A stretch of DNA of 64,000 nt from Dryas octopetala (GCA_963921425.1 OY992834.1:25557923-25621922); one strand, 5' to 3'; numbered from the stretch's first letter, positions 1 to 10,910 are shown. The notes: generated from the sequence alone by a model not told the origin. Numbers and translations: made by a program.

Positions 1-899
1 CAATTAGCACCGCCAACAAGCCACGTCCAAGATGAACCCCAATCCCAATCCCAAAATCCATCTTAATCTCAATCGATGGATGTTGTTGTTACATCTTCTT
101 CTGTGGTGGACTACATCGATCTACATGCAGCTCTCCAATTAGCAACATAGTCGCAAAAGTTAAACCCAATTATCTTTCAATCCCAGATGTTGCTAATTAT
201 GCAACGGATTCGAGTTCAGGGGAATTTATAAATATAAATATATACGAGGAAAAGGGAGGACTACTTGAAGTCTTAATCAAGGCTAGCTGCAAAAAGTTGA
301 GAGGTTGAGTTGTCCCCACTTTTTTTCTTTTAAACATTTGTACCCCCTTGTTATTATTTTATTGGATAGGGCATATTTTTTTAAAGATTTTATTTTTTAT
401 TTTTTACTATTTAATATATGAATGTCATATAAATTGAGAAAAATAGTTGAAATATCTAATTAACACTACTAATTCTATTGATAGAACTGCTACAAATACA
501 AAACAAATGATAAGCTATAGCCTATATATACAGATAATCTATCCGATCATCAGATAAATCAAATCTTGTACTCTACCAGACCGAGGGTCCACATGCAATA
601 GCTCTTTTAAGTTCTTGAGGCTGATGTAAGTTCGGCTGACTTAATTAAACATAATGGGTACATTGTTCATTTTCAAATATTTCCTTTCAGTTTAGAAAAA
701 GAAGTTTAAATTCATATATGGCTTTTGCAGTTTGGATTGAGGAAAGTCCAGTTTGGACTCTTCTAGTTTGTTTGAAATGCAAATGGTGTTACAATTAAAA
801 GAGGGGAAAATAGTATTGCTTGAATTTTTTTTGTTCAATCGTTATTTTCCAATTTATTTGATAGAATTTTATCAAGTAAATTTGATAGAATTTTGTCAA
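1..899. other. AT-rich intergenic DNA, no gene recognised
   Basis: No convincing coding region, RNA gene or repeat family is visible. The short open frame near 753-947 is AT-driven and resembles no protein I know. Just before the inverted-repeat element there is a short direct duplication of a TTTGATAGAATTTT-type motif (about 858-899). Confidence 0.5.
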
Positions 900-1240
900 G
901 TAAATTTTTTTAAAATGACACATATTTTGGGGTCATTCCTAGTTTAATTAGGACACGCGTTCGAGTTTATGTTAATGTATAACATATATTTAGGATTTGT
1001 GTTATTGTGGAACAATTTGTCAACTTCGTTAAGAATTCCGTTAAAATAAGAGATAATTTGGTCATTTCATATTAAAAAAAAAAGTTACTATTAAAAAAAA
1101 TTAAAACTAAAAAAGATTTAAAATAAAAAAGTTTAAAACTAAAAAATAGTTAAAATTTCAAAAAGATTGAAAGTTTAAACTAAAAATTAATTGAAAATAT
1201 ATTAAAACTAAAGAATATTAAAACTAAGGGTTTTTTTTTT
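900..1240 (+). repeat. Left terminal inverted repeat of the 900-5376 element
   Basis: Pairs with 5050-5376 in reverse complement. Shared landmarks include GGACACGCGTT, GATTTGTGTTATT and GATAATTTGGTCATTTCATA in the same order and at similar spacing. The inner third is A-rich and more diverged, so the inner edge is approximate. Confidence 0.8.
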
Positions 1241-1558
1241 TTAAAGTCCAAATTTTAACATGTACTATTCATCCGGCCCACACGCTACAGTAAAATACTG
1301 TAGCGGCCCACTTTTTAAAAAACTGGTGCTACAGTGACGTCGTTACTGTAGCGCTACAGTGTTTTTTTAAAAAAACCATTTTTTCCCTTTATTTATTTTT
1401 TTTCATTTCAGTACCAATTGATACATAAACTACCCAAAAAAAAATAAATAATAATTTATGTATTTTATGTCATAAACATGTTAAATAATAACCAATGTAA
1501 AATACAAAAAATCAAGATGAGGCTTCCATAATCTTTTACGTTTTAATAGTAAATATAA

Positions 1559-1935
1559 TTGTTACTATCGAATAGTAACAATTATCTAGCCGGGCAGTGG
1601 CAATCAAATATTATCATTGTTTGATAGTAACAATCACTTATTGCTACTGTCTAGCAGTAACAATCAGAAATTGTTATTACTTGGTAATAACAATCATTTA
1701 TTGATACTGTCTTACAGTAACAATTACATGTTGAAGATAACTAATATATCTTGTTATTGTCATACAATAACAATCACCAAAATTCAAACTATAGAAAATC
1801 ACAAAATTCAGAGAGTAACAATCACCTGATTGCTACTGTCACACAGTAACAAATCAGGTGATTGCTAATTTGCTACTATCACACAGTAACAATCACCTAA
1901 TTGCTACTGTCACAGTGTCAATTATTATTTATTAC
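1559..1935. repeat. Array of short palindromes, unit like TTGTTACTGTC..CAGTAACAA
   Basis: About ten degenerate units follow one another. Each is itself an inverted repeat of roughly 25 bp, for example TTGCTACTGTC at 1639 answered by AGCAGTAACAATCA, and most end in CAATCA. Related hairpins built on GCTACAGT/ACTGTAGC lie just upstream (about 1270-1365). Each unit could fold into a small hairpin. They lie inside the long-TIR element, between its left end and the captured gene piece. What they do is unknown; they could be subterminal binding sites or simple tandem growth. Confidence 0.75.
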
Positions 1936-2224
1936 CACTATCGAACAATGACTATTCTCAATGTGCTAAAAAAAACCCAGAAACAACATACATATACAAA
2001 TCTTATGTATTTTTCTAACATAAACACATAAAAAACAAAAAATTTTGTCTTCTTCTTTTTTTCTTTTTGCTGAAGCAGGCATGTACTTCCTTTTTTTTTT
2101 TTATGAAGTTGTCATGTGTCTTCTTCTTTTTTTCTTTTTTGTTGAAGCTGTCGTGTATCTTCTGTTTTTTTTTTTTAACAATAGCCAGTTAGCCACTGTC
2201 AAAAAAATTGCCACTGTCAAAAAA

Positions 2225-2412
2225 ATACTATTTAACAATTGTCACTATCAGGCAGGAAGTGACAATCACATACAAATTAGTTCAAAAATGCAAGAAACAC
2301 ATCAAAACCAAATCCAAAAATCACTTATTGTTACTGTTCGGCAGTAACAATCATCTATTGTTACTGCCCGGCAGTGACAATCAAGTATTGTTATTGTTTG
2401 ATAGTAACAATA
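2225..2412. repeat. Second block of the same palindromic units
   Basis: Four further units of the TTGTTACTG..CAGTAACAATCA type occur at about 2240, 2328, 2358 and 2388. A T-rich stretch at 1936-2224, itself with a repeated TCTTCTTTTTTTC motif, separates them from the first block. Confidence 0.7.
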
Positions 2413-3023
2413 AATTAGAAAATATAATTTAAACCTAGTACAATCCTTGTGAAAGCATAAACAACCAAAGAACAAACTAAAACAGAAATTATGGGTTTAT
2501 CTAAGTCAACAAGAGGAAAATATAATTTCTCCTTATCTAACCCAATTCATACCCCAAAAACACTGACAATTTCAAAATCTCTAATTACTTGCTCCCATAT
2601 GATGAATTTCATGCAAATCAATTCGAAAACCAACCCCATATTGCCTACTACTCATCACAATTACCACCAATTTCAAAACAACAACATTCCAATAGTACTC
2701 TAAGCAACCCAAACATTAAATATGACCCTGCAAGAATAAACAACGAAAATAAGTTCATGAGAATTCTCACTGTACCCATCAATGTATTTTCCATGAATAC
2801 TTTGGAAGATAGCTCTCTTAACTCAGATGCAACCAAAGATGCATGGGGCATGATCGATTTATGTTAGCAATTAATTCCCAGCTCCAATTCTTCACTGCAA
2901 TGAAATATATGAAAGGAGGCAGCCTGGATGGATGCGCGCACACCAATATTTGACCCATTTCTCAGCATTCTCTACAGGCAGGCAGCAATCCGAACTTAGA
3001 AAAATACAAATGAAAACTAAGAA

Positions 3024-3116
3024 AACCAAGAAAAAACTAAATCCAAATGAAAACTAAGAGCAATCCGGATGAATAGTAGAACAAACCAAGAAAAAACTAA
3101 ATCCAAATGAAAACTA
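3024..3116. repeat. Two direct copies of a 33-bp segment
   Basis: Positions 3024-3056 and 3084-3116 are the same sequence (starts AACCAAGAAAAAACTAAATC), 60 bp apart start to start. This is a local direct duplication just upstream of the captured gene piece. Confidence 0.8.
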
Positions 3117-3185
3117 TTGTTGATTATCTAAACCCAAGAATCCAAATCAAGACAATTGCTAAACTTTATCACCACACCTTCCCAA

Positions 3186-3373
3186 ATGAAAATGACGAAT
3201 CCATTGAGCAGGCCTCTGATCTTCGCGGTGGTATCTCTGTTTCTATTCTCGTCGGCGCTATCAAGCTCAGACTCGCCCTTCATCGTCGCCCACAAGAAGG
3301 CCTTCCTCAACAGGCTCAAGTTTGGCGCTGAGCACGTCTCTGTCTCCATTGATATCTACAACCAAGGATCTTC
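3186..3373 (+). pseudogene. TRAP-beta (translocon-associated protein beta) first-exon fragment
   Basis: Translation from ATG 3186 gives MKMTNPLSRPLIFAVVSLFL, a signal-peptide-like stretch. It is followed by SDSPFIVAHKKAFLNRLKFG and then VSIDIYNQGSS. The 'PFIVAHKKA.LNRLK.GAE..V.IDIYNQGSS' pattern is the conserved N-terminus of plant translocon-associated protein beta, an ER membrane subunit of the TRAP complex at the Sec61 channel. The coding match stops at a GT donor-like site (3374-3375), as if exon 1 and part of intron 1 had been copied from genomic DNA. The remaining exons are absent. It lies inside the long-TIR element, which suggests transposon capture. It cannot make a working protein. 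Confidence 0.75.
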
Positions 3374-3429
3374 GTACGCTTCCTCATAATTCCACCATTT
3401 TCGATCTCAATTTTGTTATTTTTCTTTTC

Positions 3430-3561
3430 TTATTTATAGATCTGGAAGCGATCTCCTGGTTCGTCAAGAACGATCTCGCACCTATACCCATATCCAATGG
3501 TGGCTGGATCTCGAAGCTCGTCGATCCGATCCAGCAGAGAAGCCGCCGGGCTGTGCTCCAT
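3430..3561 (-). pseudogene. Possible second captured gene piece, 43-codon open frame
   Basis: On the minus strand ATG 3561 opens a frame reading MEHSPAASLLDRIDELRDPA and then TIGYGYRCEIVLDEPGDRFQ, ending at TAA. Its composition is that of a soluble protein N-terminus, unlike the AT-rich surroundings, and the ATG is preceded by a CT-rich leader. I do not recognise the family. The plus strand is also open here, so the direction is uncertain. The GC content contrasts sharply with the flanks, which supports capture of host DNA. Confidence 0.35.
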
Positions 3562-3740
3562 GGCGAAGATGATAGAGTGAGGTTAGAGAGAGAGTGAGGT
3601 TAACAGACATAGACGGAGAAGAAGAGGACTGTTAGAATGTGGACCGGGTTAGGTGTTATTGGACCTCCTTCAAAATTAAAAAAAGCACATGGGTCTTAAA
3701 GGTATTAAGAGCCCAAATTTGGGTTTTATAATCATTAACT

Positions 3741-4403
3741 TTTTTTTTTTTTTTTTTGAGAATAAAGCAAATCATTGTATTAAAACAGCCAAAAAGGCAG
3801 AGAGAATACAAAATATGAGCCTAAAGGCTTACAAGAAAACAAAAACCCACAAAAGTGGAGCAGAAAAGCCCACAGAAATTCGAAGATCTCATAACATCGG
3901 CATCGAGCAGATACTGTAGCCATCAAACGGAGCCAGAGAGGCACCGTAGGAATTAGCGAACTAGTCGCGTTTGGGTTCACGATCCTACCAACATCTCTAA
4001 GTCGAGGCTGACAATAGCGCAAAGTGGCGGATGTGGCAATAGTAACCGGTGGAAATATGACCGGTACCGGCGAAAATAGTGACTCCCTAACACCTTGTGA
4101 TGAGCGCCAGAGAAAACCTGAAAGCATCAAAACACAAAACAAACCAAAACAAACAAAATCTGAAAAACTCTCACGAAGAGAGGTGGAAAAACTCTCACAA
4201 GGAGAGATGAAAACACTCTCACTTATTGGGATGAGAGTATCCCAAAGGACAAAAATAAAAACACAGAAAAAGAAAAAGAAAAACAAAAGAGAGAGGGGCG
4301 AGGGGAGGAGCAGTCTGTGAGAACACAAAGGCCGCCCCTCCCCCATGGAGAGGTTAAGGAGAGGAGAGAGTTTTTTCTTTTGGGATGGCGGCTAGGGTTT
4401 TTA
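3741..4403 (-). mobile_element. LINE-like retroposon, minus strand, ends retained but middle missing
   Basis: Read on the minus strand, the right edge begins AAAAACCCTAGCCGCCATCC, the style of a plant L1 5' end. It runs through a CT-rich leader with repeated GAGAGTTTTTC motifs. It finishes with AATACAATGATTTGCTTTAT, then TCTC and a run of about 17 A (3741-3757), a familiar plant L1 3' end. No endonuclease or reverse transcriptase frame lies between. It is therefore an internally deleted LINE or a SINE-like derivative that uses LINE ends. I could not find a clear target duplication. The 5' edge is approximate. Confidence 0.55.
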
Positions 4404-4860
4404 ATGTGTAGAAAGCTCCTCAAAAATAACAAAAAAAAAAACCTAAAAAACAAAGAACAAAAAAAGCCTATAAAAAAACCTAATAAGAAAGAAGATGCAG
4501 AGGAAGATCTACCTAAGAGGTGGTCTTGGTGTTGGTGCTTTCCGAAGGATTTATGGTGTAAGCAAGAGGAATGGAAGTCAACGGCCTATAATAATTCAAT
4601 AATTAATGCTCCAAAGAAGTTAATTAGAATCTCCATTTTGATTCTGTCTCGCAAAGATATTCTAATTCATTTCATATATGGGTTTGCTCTGCTACTTCTC
4701 AATGCTTTTTCATTTGTTTTTGAATTCCTCGCCACAGTTTTGTTGATTTCAGTACCTCATCAAGTGGAGGAGTGATTTTGTTTTTTCTAAAGCCCACCCC
4801 ATTTCTGCGAGAGTAGTGATGCTATTGCTCCACATTCTTGACAGAGACATAGGAAGAGAG

Positions 4861-4865
<5 letters not shown>

Positions 4866-4919
<54 letters not shown>
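4866..4919. repeat. (GA)n microsatellite, about 27 units
   Basis: An uninterrupted GA dinucleotide run of 54 bp. The serine/leucine-rich frames read on the minus strand here are products of this repeat. Confidence 0.97.
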
Positions 4920-4926
<7 letters not shown>

Positions 4927-5049
4927 AGAGAAGGGGGAGGGTGGGGTCACGCCGGCAGGTAGGGCCTCCGTCAGTGGGTAGGCTGCCGTCGACTGTAGGA
5001 CTCCTGAGGTGGGTTGGGTTTGTGCGATCCCAGATCTGCAATACTGCAT

Positions 5050-5376
5050 CGTTTTTTTTATTTTTTTTAATCTATTTTAAATTAATTTTTAGTTTTAATC
5101 TTTTCGAAATTTTAACTTTTTTTTAGTTTTAAACTTTTTTAATTTAAATCTTTTTTCGTTTTAAATTTTTTTAGTAGTAACTCTTTTTTTTGTAATTTGT
5201 TTTTAAAATATGAAATGACCAAATTATCTTTCATTTTAACAAAATTCTTAACTAAGTGGACGGATGTCCCATAATAACACAAATCTTAAATATGTGTCAT
5301 ACACTAATACAAATTCAAACGCGTGTCCTAAACTAACATTGACCTCAAAGTACGTGTACTTTTTGAAAAATTTTCC
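5050..5376 (-). repeat. Right terminal inverted repeat of the 900-5376 element
   Basis: Reverse complement of the left arm, with the same ordered landmarks (AACGCGTGTCC, AATAACACAAATC, TATGAAATGACCAAATTATC on the plus strand). The two arms differ by scattered substitutions and small indels, so the insertion is not very recent. Confidence 0.8.
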
Positions 5377-6251
5377 TTTTTTTTTTTTTTTATAAGTCTT
5401 AGCCATACATACTCCAAATCATTATCTTTAATAGATACACCATGAGCATAAAGTGGATAAGATTACATAAATCATCTTCTTTTGGGAGCAACTTTTTTAT
5501 ATTGATTAATTAAATTTAGAGAAAAAAGAAATATATATATATATCTAGCCAGTTTCAAATTAAGTGTAAAATCCCATTAAATTTAGAACGAATCCACAAC
5601 GCCTGATTGAAGTTCTGATCGGATCTATTCATTAAAAAAAAATCTATTCAATACATTTCTCATGCAACCATAGATGATATATTGGATTTGGATAATAAAT
5701 CTATATATTGTGGTATATATGTCCAAGATATGCTGTGCAGAAACCACTGTAGCCAAGTGTCATGCCCCAACTGAGAGATCCATTAAATTTGTAGTCTTAT
5801 AATTATATAAGTCCTCTCGAGTCTCGATCTCCCTCTCTAGAATTAATTATGGGGTATTATTGAATACTGCATACAGTTGAAGTTCTCAATGGAACAATTA
5901 ATTAGAAGTAAGTTCAATTTTGAACGGTCATTCAGACTAATATTGGGATATTAGGATAATATTACAAATCTTAAATATATGGAATCGGACCACAGACTCA
6001 CGTTGCAACAAATTCAAAATATATATAGGCAATGTGAGTAAAATTGTTTTATTTACTTTTCCATTTTTCCATTATTTCCCTATACAAGCCTTGTAGTCTT
6101 TTTTTTTTTTTTTAAACATTTCAATCTGCCCTAATCAAATTTAATTATGATGCAGAGTCGATCTGGTAAATATATATTTGTACACATTAAAAGCAAATCT
6201 CATGCATGGCTAATTAAATTAGTTGTGCTTTTGTTTGCGAATTAATGACAG
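5377..6251. other. AT-rich intergenic DNA, nothing recognised
   Basis: No coding region, structured repeat or RNA gene is visible beyond poly-T tracts. Confidence 0.5.
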
Positions 6252-7530
6252 TGTTGATGCAAATTTCTGTAAGATAGATGCAACAACTTAGAAATGGTGA
6301 TCTGGCTGATCAGAAGCCTTGCTGGATGATGACGTGAGATCTTCCTGTATGAAAAACAAGATCAAAGGAGATGGACCGGTGTGGTACCAGCCAAACACGC
6401 CCCGATGATGAAGTCAGTGATGTGTATTTGGTGGTATTTGAATGTAAGTGAGAAAGAACAAGGGATGAACTTGGGAGAATGGGAAGAACAAGGTAAATGT
6501 TCTGGGTTTATTCTCAGCAAGTTGAGTATGATTTTTGTGAGTGAAGGTTTGTGTAAGTGTTTGCCTGATGATAGATAACTCCCTGAATTTGTGCATATGA
6601 GTTGGTTTATATAGGCAAAAGAAATTGTGAGGAGTAAGTTACCTGCATGTGTTTGGCTGGTTGAGAAAGATCCAAGCGTTCGGTCGTGAACAGTGGCATG
6701 CACAACTACCCACCTCCTTTGCATTCAATGCTTCATTGAATGCAAGTATGGAAGATTCAGGTGAACTGCCTCAATAGTCATGGAATGTGAGCTAAGAAGT
6801 CTCATCTGTCAGAGGATCCTGTCAGGTGCATTTGAGTATGGCGGTTCGTCCCAACGTGATCTTCCTTAAAATGGCGGTGGGAAGCCGAGCCGAGCTGACC
6901 CGAACACATGTCCTCATACGTATACATGAAGTCCATGTGTGATCGGATCGGACGTAGATGATCTAACCGAGTCGATCCGACAGATAGTGATCTCTTCAAG
7001 TCGTAGCTGGCTGTGACTAGAGTTTGAAAAGATGTCCCTCCCAGCGCCGAGCCGAGCCGATTCGGGATGACTAAGGAAAGATGAACATTTGATCCTTTGG
7101 AAGATCCTCAGTTCGGGTCAGTTCGGGCGCAAAGGGCTCGCCATGATGATCCGATCTGAGCTGACAGAGAAAGTGCCGAGTTACGTGATGATGTGAAGGT
7201 CAAAGTTTGACTATTGAAAAGTTAAACTCTGAAGTCGGATCTGACCAGCCACGTGTCCAGCCATGATTGGCTGTTGGATCGGTGTGGGTTTACCCACAAA
7301 CAGACAGCATAGTAGGAGCAGTGCTGATTATAAGTGGGTTGTACATAATGTTGTGGGGTAACACTAAGGAAATGAAAAAGATGGCTCAAGTAGAACCAGT
7401 ACTCGAAACCCCCATACCTTCATAATTTCACTCCATCGAAATTACTACATCATATGCTCTAGGCACTCAGAGTGAGAGTAATAACATCACAAGAGATACT
7501 ACTTAAAACTACACCGAACACAACTAGTCA
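6252..7530. mobile_element. Putative solo LTR of a gypsy-type element
   Basis: The block starts TGTTGATGC and can end ...ACTAGTCA, flanked by GACAG (6247-6251) and GACAT (7531-7535), a near-match 5-bp duplication. Composition is GC-richer than the flanks. It shares the opening TGTTGATG and a GGACCGGTGTGGTACC-like core (about 6372) with the Tat-lineage LTRs at 16.2 and 26.9 kb. No gag or pol frame is attached, so a solo LTR is the simplest reading. The edges are inferred from the TG..CA rule and are not certain. Confidence 0.5.
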
Positions 7531-7977
7531 GACATGGATTTACCATGCGACTCTTTAATTTTGGTAAGTTGGCGTGTTTCATTAACTTTTTTTTTAATTA
7601 CCTTCTCCTCAATTAATATATCAGCACATCAAAAAAAATATACTGATAACCTACTTTTTTTTTTTTTTTTTTTTTTGAGTTGGATACTGATAGCCTGCTT
7701 AATTATATTCAACAACATTACACTCTACCTTATAAATTTTCACTCTCCCATCATTTAAGTATAAATTTGAATGTCTAAATCTCAAACGACAATATAGTAC
7801 GTGTAGATTATAGAATAGGAAACATCCTTATTTCATATTTTACTTCTTTGAGAAATATTATAAATTTTGTTTAGTTTTATCAAAATGGCATATTATGCTA
7901 TTAAACTATGAAACAATTAAAATAATTATTAATTAAATGAAATTATATAAGAATGTCTCGTGACTATTTTTTTAGGG
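7531..7977. other. AT-rich intergenic DNA
   Basis: No gene is seen. It contains a tiny retroposed tail (see 7640-7696). Confidence 0.5.
7640..7696 (-). mobile_element. Severely 5'-truncated SINE/LINE tail with target duplication
   Basis: A 31-bp insert (7653-7683) consists of a T run followed by GAGTTGG. On the minus strand this reads CCAACTC followed by poly(A). It is flanked by ATACTGATAACCT (7640-7652) and ATACTGATAGCCT (7684-7696), which match at 12 of 13 bases. The CAACTC-A(n) end is the same as that of the SINE pieces near 15.0 and 15.9 kb. It looks like a retroposition event that copied almost nothing but the tail. Confidence 0.7.
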
Positions 7978-10136
7978 AGGCGATTTTCGCACTCCACTTT
8001 TCTCCATTTGTACTCCTTATAATTTTTTAATTATTTTTCACATCATTTTATCTTTGTATTTCCAAATTTATCCTTTCTAAACATTTTTTCTCTACATCAA
8101 TATATTTGTTCTAGGCAAGGAATAAAATTTCGAGTTTCGAGGAAATTTCGACGGAAATTTCGAAGATTTTTAAATTTCGACAGAAATTAGATGGAAATGA
8201 CGGAAATTGCTATCAAAATACGGAAATTTTGAATAAAACTTTACCATATGTTTATTTAACATATTATCTACTAAATTGATAAAAAACATTGAAGAAATCA
8301 AATTATATAGTAGGTTTCATGTGATATAAGGTGAATATAATGAGCGCTGGAGCAAATACTGTTAAATAAAATTAGTATAATGAATAAACAAAATTAGTAT
8401 ATTCTTTATAGTGTATAATTTAATTATACACTAAAATCTAAACCCTAATACTCTATATATTATATATACCCTAATACTCTTTATACTCTATAATCTATAC
8501 ATTAAACCCTATATACTCTATATTTTTTAGGATCTTAGGTTTTAAGCCCTTTAAGATACTTTTAATTATTTTTTTATATAGAAATGTATTAAAATTTAAG
8601 GTTTAAAATAAATAAAAGAAATCTCAAACCTTTTTTTCTTCTTTCCAATTGCCCAAAGGCCCCAAACCCCCCCCTCATTTTTTTTTTCTTTCCTTTTTTT
8701 CCCCGTGCCTCTTTCTTCAGTCTTTTTTTTATTTTTTATCTTTCCTTCCTTTTTTTCCGTGTCTCTTACTTAGCCAAACTTTGTCTTCACTAAGTGTAAC
8801 AACCCAAATTTTGGCTTATGGTAATTTTGTTACTTAAATTTTTTAAATTTGTTTTAAGGTTTTTTTAAAGGAATTAAAAATTTCTTTAAATTTATTTTAA
8901 TTAACTTAGACCTTTGGTTGTGGTTCTAGAGCTTAGTTGTGTGGAAATGAATTTTAGAAAATGAAAATTCAAGAATTTGACGATTATTATTTTTTTCAGA
9001 ATTAAATTATAAGAGTAGAATTTTTCATAATTTTTTTGAAAGCAATTTGACTATTTTGAGGTTATAGAAAATTAGTACTCATCAATATGAGTTCGTAGAA
9101 TTTTTCGGTGAATTATTTGGAGTCTCGAGCTATTTTTGATGAATTTCTGAAGTTGGAGAAAATAGAAAATATGAAAATTTCGATAAATTTCGGCGAAATT
9201 TCGAAAATTTCAGCGAAATTTTCCCGAAAAATTATTAAACATGTGTTTCGATTTCGACACCCTAAAAAAACGAAATTTAATTCCTTGGTTCTAGGGCTCC
9301 TGGTTTCTTTATATATTAAATTTAGGATTCCTCATCTTTCTCATCTCTCTTCACTCAAAAATTGTTTGTTCCGGTCATATTCTTCTCCTTCTTTCTATCT
9401 CTGCTCTCAAAATCATAGACCAAGATAATTTATTTCCCTTCAAATTTATGGTCTCACACAACCAAATAAATAAGAAAAGAAAAGGAGTTGTTAGGAGAGG
9501 AGAAACAATAGTGACACTTGCTTTGACTTTTGCAACCCAAACCAGCTAATAGAATTACTTCCATTTATCAAATTATTTATATTTTACATTTAATGAAAGA
9601 AAAAAAATTTTCAACCAAAAAAAAAAAGGAGAAGCAACATCCTAATCGAAGGATGAGTAATTATATTACTTATAACTCCTGATCGAATGATATTAATCAT
9701 GATAGACATTTGATCAATAAAAAGTTTCACCAACATGTAAATGCAATTGAAAAGTTTTCACCAACTTTGGAGTAGCTTTTGTAACTAATGTTATTTGGGA
9801 AGGAATTCATCCGAATACTCAATTGTTGGAATATGGCCAAGGAAACTCACACTGCTAGTTTTGATGGTGGCGCAGTAGTCTTAATATAATAGATTTCGTA
9901 GCAAATCAAACAAAAAAATGTATTGATTTATTACCAATATGGACACTTAAGAAGAGAGTTGATATATGCAAAGCGTCTGGAGGCTCCAAGGAAGAAAGCT
10001 TGGGTTGGTTTGACGAGGAGAGAATGCAACAAAAAGGGTAGACTTGGGAATACATGTAATAAATACATAAATAATAATTTAAAAAATAAAAAGAGTGCAA
10101 ATAGAGAAAAGTGGAGTGCGAAAATTGTCTCCTTTT
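7978..10136. mobile_element. Fold-back element with ~120-bp inverted ends, interrupted by a hAT insertion
   Basis: The left end (7978 onward) reads GGCGATTTTCGCACTCCACT. The reverse complement of the right end reads GGAGACAATTTTCGCACTCC and then ACTTTTCTCTATTTGCAC. The similarity extends weakly for about 120 bp into both arms. Removing the hAT element at 8116-9287 leaves about 1 kb without a recognisable coding region. Ends of this kind suggest a Mutator-like or related non-autonomous family, but no target duplication was identified. Confidence 0.55.
8116..9287. mobile_element. Non-autonomous hAT element
   Basis: Terminal inverted repeats are CAAGGAATAAAATTTCGAG on the left and CAAGGAATTAAATTTCGTT on the right, read inward. 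The element is flanked by a perfect 8-bp duplication GTTCTAGG (8108-8115 and 9288-9295). Eight-base duplications and short TIRs are diagnostic of the hAT superfamily. Both subterminal regions are packed with AAATTTCG-type motifs, plausible transposase-binding repeats. No transposase frame is present. It is inserted just inside the left arm of the 7978-10136 fold-back, so it is the younger of the two. Confidence 0.88.
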
Positions 10137-10910
10137 TTTTATTAAATCTTGACTCTTTTACACTTTACTCATATAAACTTTGGGCTCATTTTCATTTCAC
10201 CACATGCAAAAATTAAAAATGGAGTCAATTTGTCACCTTAATTCCTAAATTAATTTTGGCAATATAAGACCCAATATTTCGTCACACTCACGACAAGAAA
10301 AGTTAGCAAATGCCACCTTTTTTATTAACTAATCAAGAAGCCAGTGCAATTGATTTTTTTTGAGGTCAAAATACACTTTGCTGCTTTGACCTACAAAAGC
10401 AACCCCGAAACAGTTGTAATTAAAGTAACTTACATGTTTTGGGATAGCCAAATTCGTGATTACCCTCTTCAGCAACCCAAACCCAAAAAGATGCAACCTT
10501 TCAAACTATTGTAGAGATCTCTTTAGGAGGAGGTAATAGAATGCTGTCAAATTTTGCATAACCCACCCCCTTAGTCACCGATCTTATAACAACCGCCGTA
10601 TATATTAACGGTAAATTAGCTGTTGGGCACATATATCCTTCATTGTCTTGCGTTAGGCTACGTACCCCTAATCCTCCTCCCCTGCATCTCAGTTGCTTAA
10701 CCTCAAGTCTTAAAATATAATGGGCTGAGAATTTCAATCTGGCATGGGCATCTAATTTGAGATAGTCAAAGGTAAGAATTTCATGTATTGTGACTAATTT
10801 CGAATGATTAGTTGATATATATATATTTTTTTTTCTTTTTTTTTTTGCAGTCTAGTTATGTTATTATGTAGTTCTGTTATTCCAAATTTCCAATTATAGT
10901 GTTTTTTAAT
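10137..10910. other. AT-rich intergenic DNA
   Basis: No supported gene. A 78-codon minus-strand frame near 10501-10737 matches nothing I recognise and has no neighbouring exons or promoter signal that I can see. Confidence 0.45.

Larger units (their letters stand above)
900..5376. mobile_element. Long-TIR DNA transposon, candidate Pack-MULE
   Basis: The two ends are inverted copies of each other over about 330 bp (900-1240 and 5050-5376). The outer end on the right, read inward, starts GGAAAATTTTTCAAAAAG and continues with a GTACACGTACTTT-type motif. Ends of this style and length are typical of plant Mutator-like elements; that assignment is family knowledge. No transposase is visible inside. 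The interior holds palindrome arrays, a TRAP-beta gene fragment and an antisense LINE-like retroposon. Non-autonomous MULEs that carry gene pieces are called Pack-MULEs. A 9-11 bp target duplication could not be recognised, because the right flank is a long T run. It could also be another long-TIR fold-back family. Confidence 0.7.

Noticed and set aside
3322-3597. Plus-strand frame overlapping the possible second captured gene piece
   Set aside because: It crosses the TRAP-beta splice donor and intron-like DNA and has no recognisable motif. The minus-strand frame is better composed.
4787-5049. Leu/Ser-rich minus-strand frames
   Set aside because: They are translations of the (GA)n microsatellite.
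10501-10737. 78-codon minus-strand frame
   Set aside because: No recognisable domain, neighbouring exons or conserved motif; it may be chance or part of an unknown repeat.
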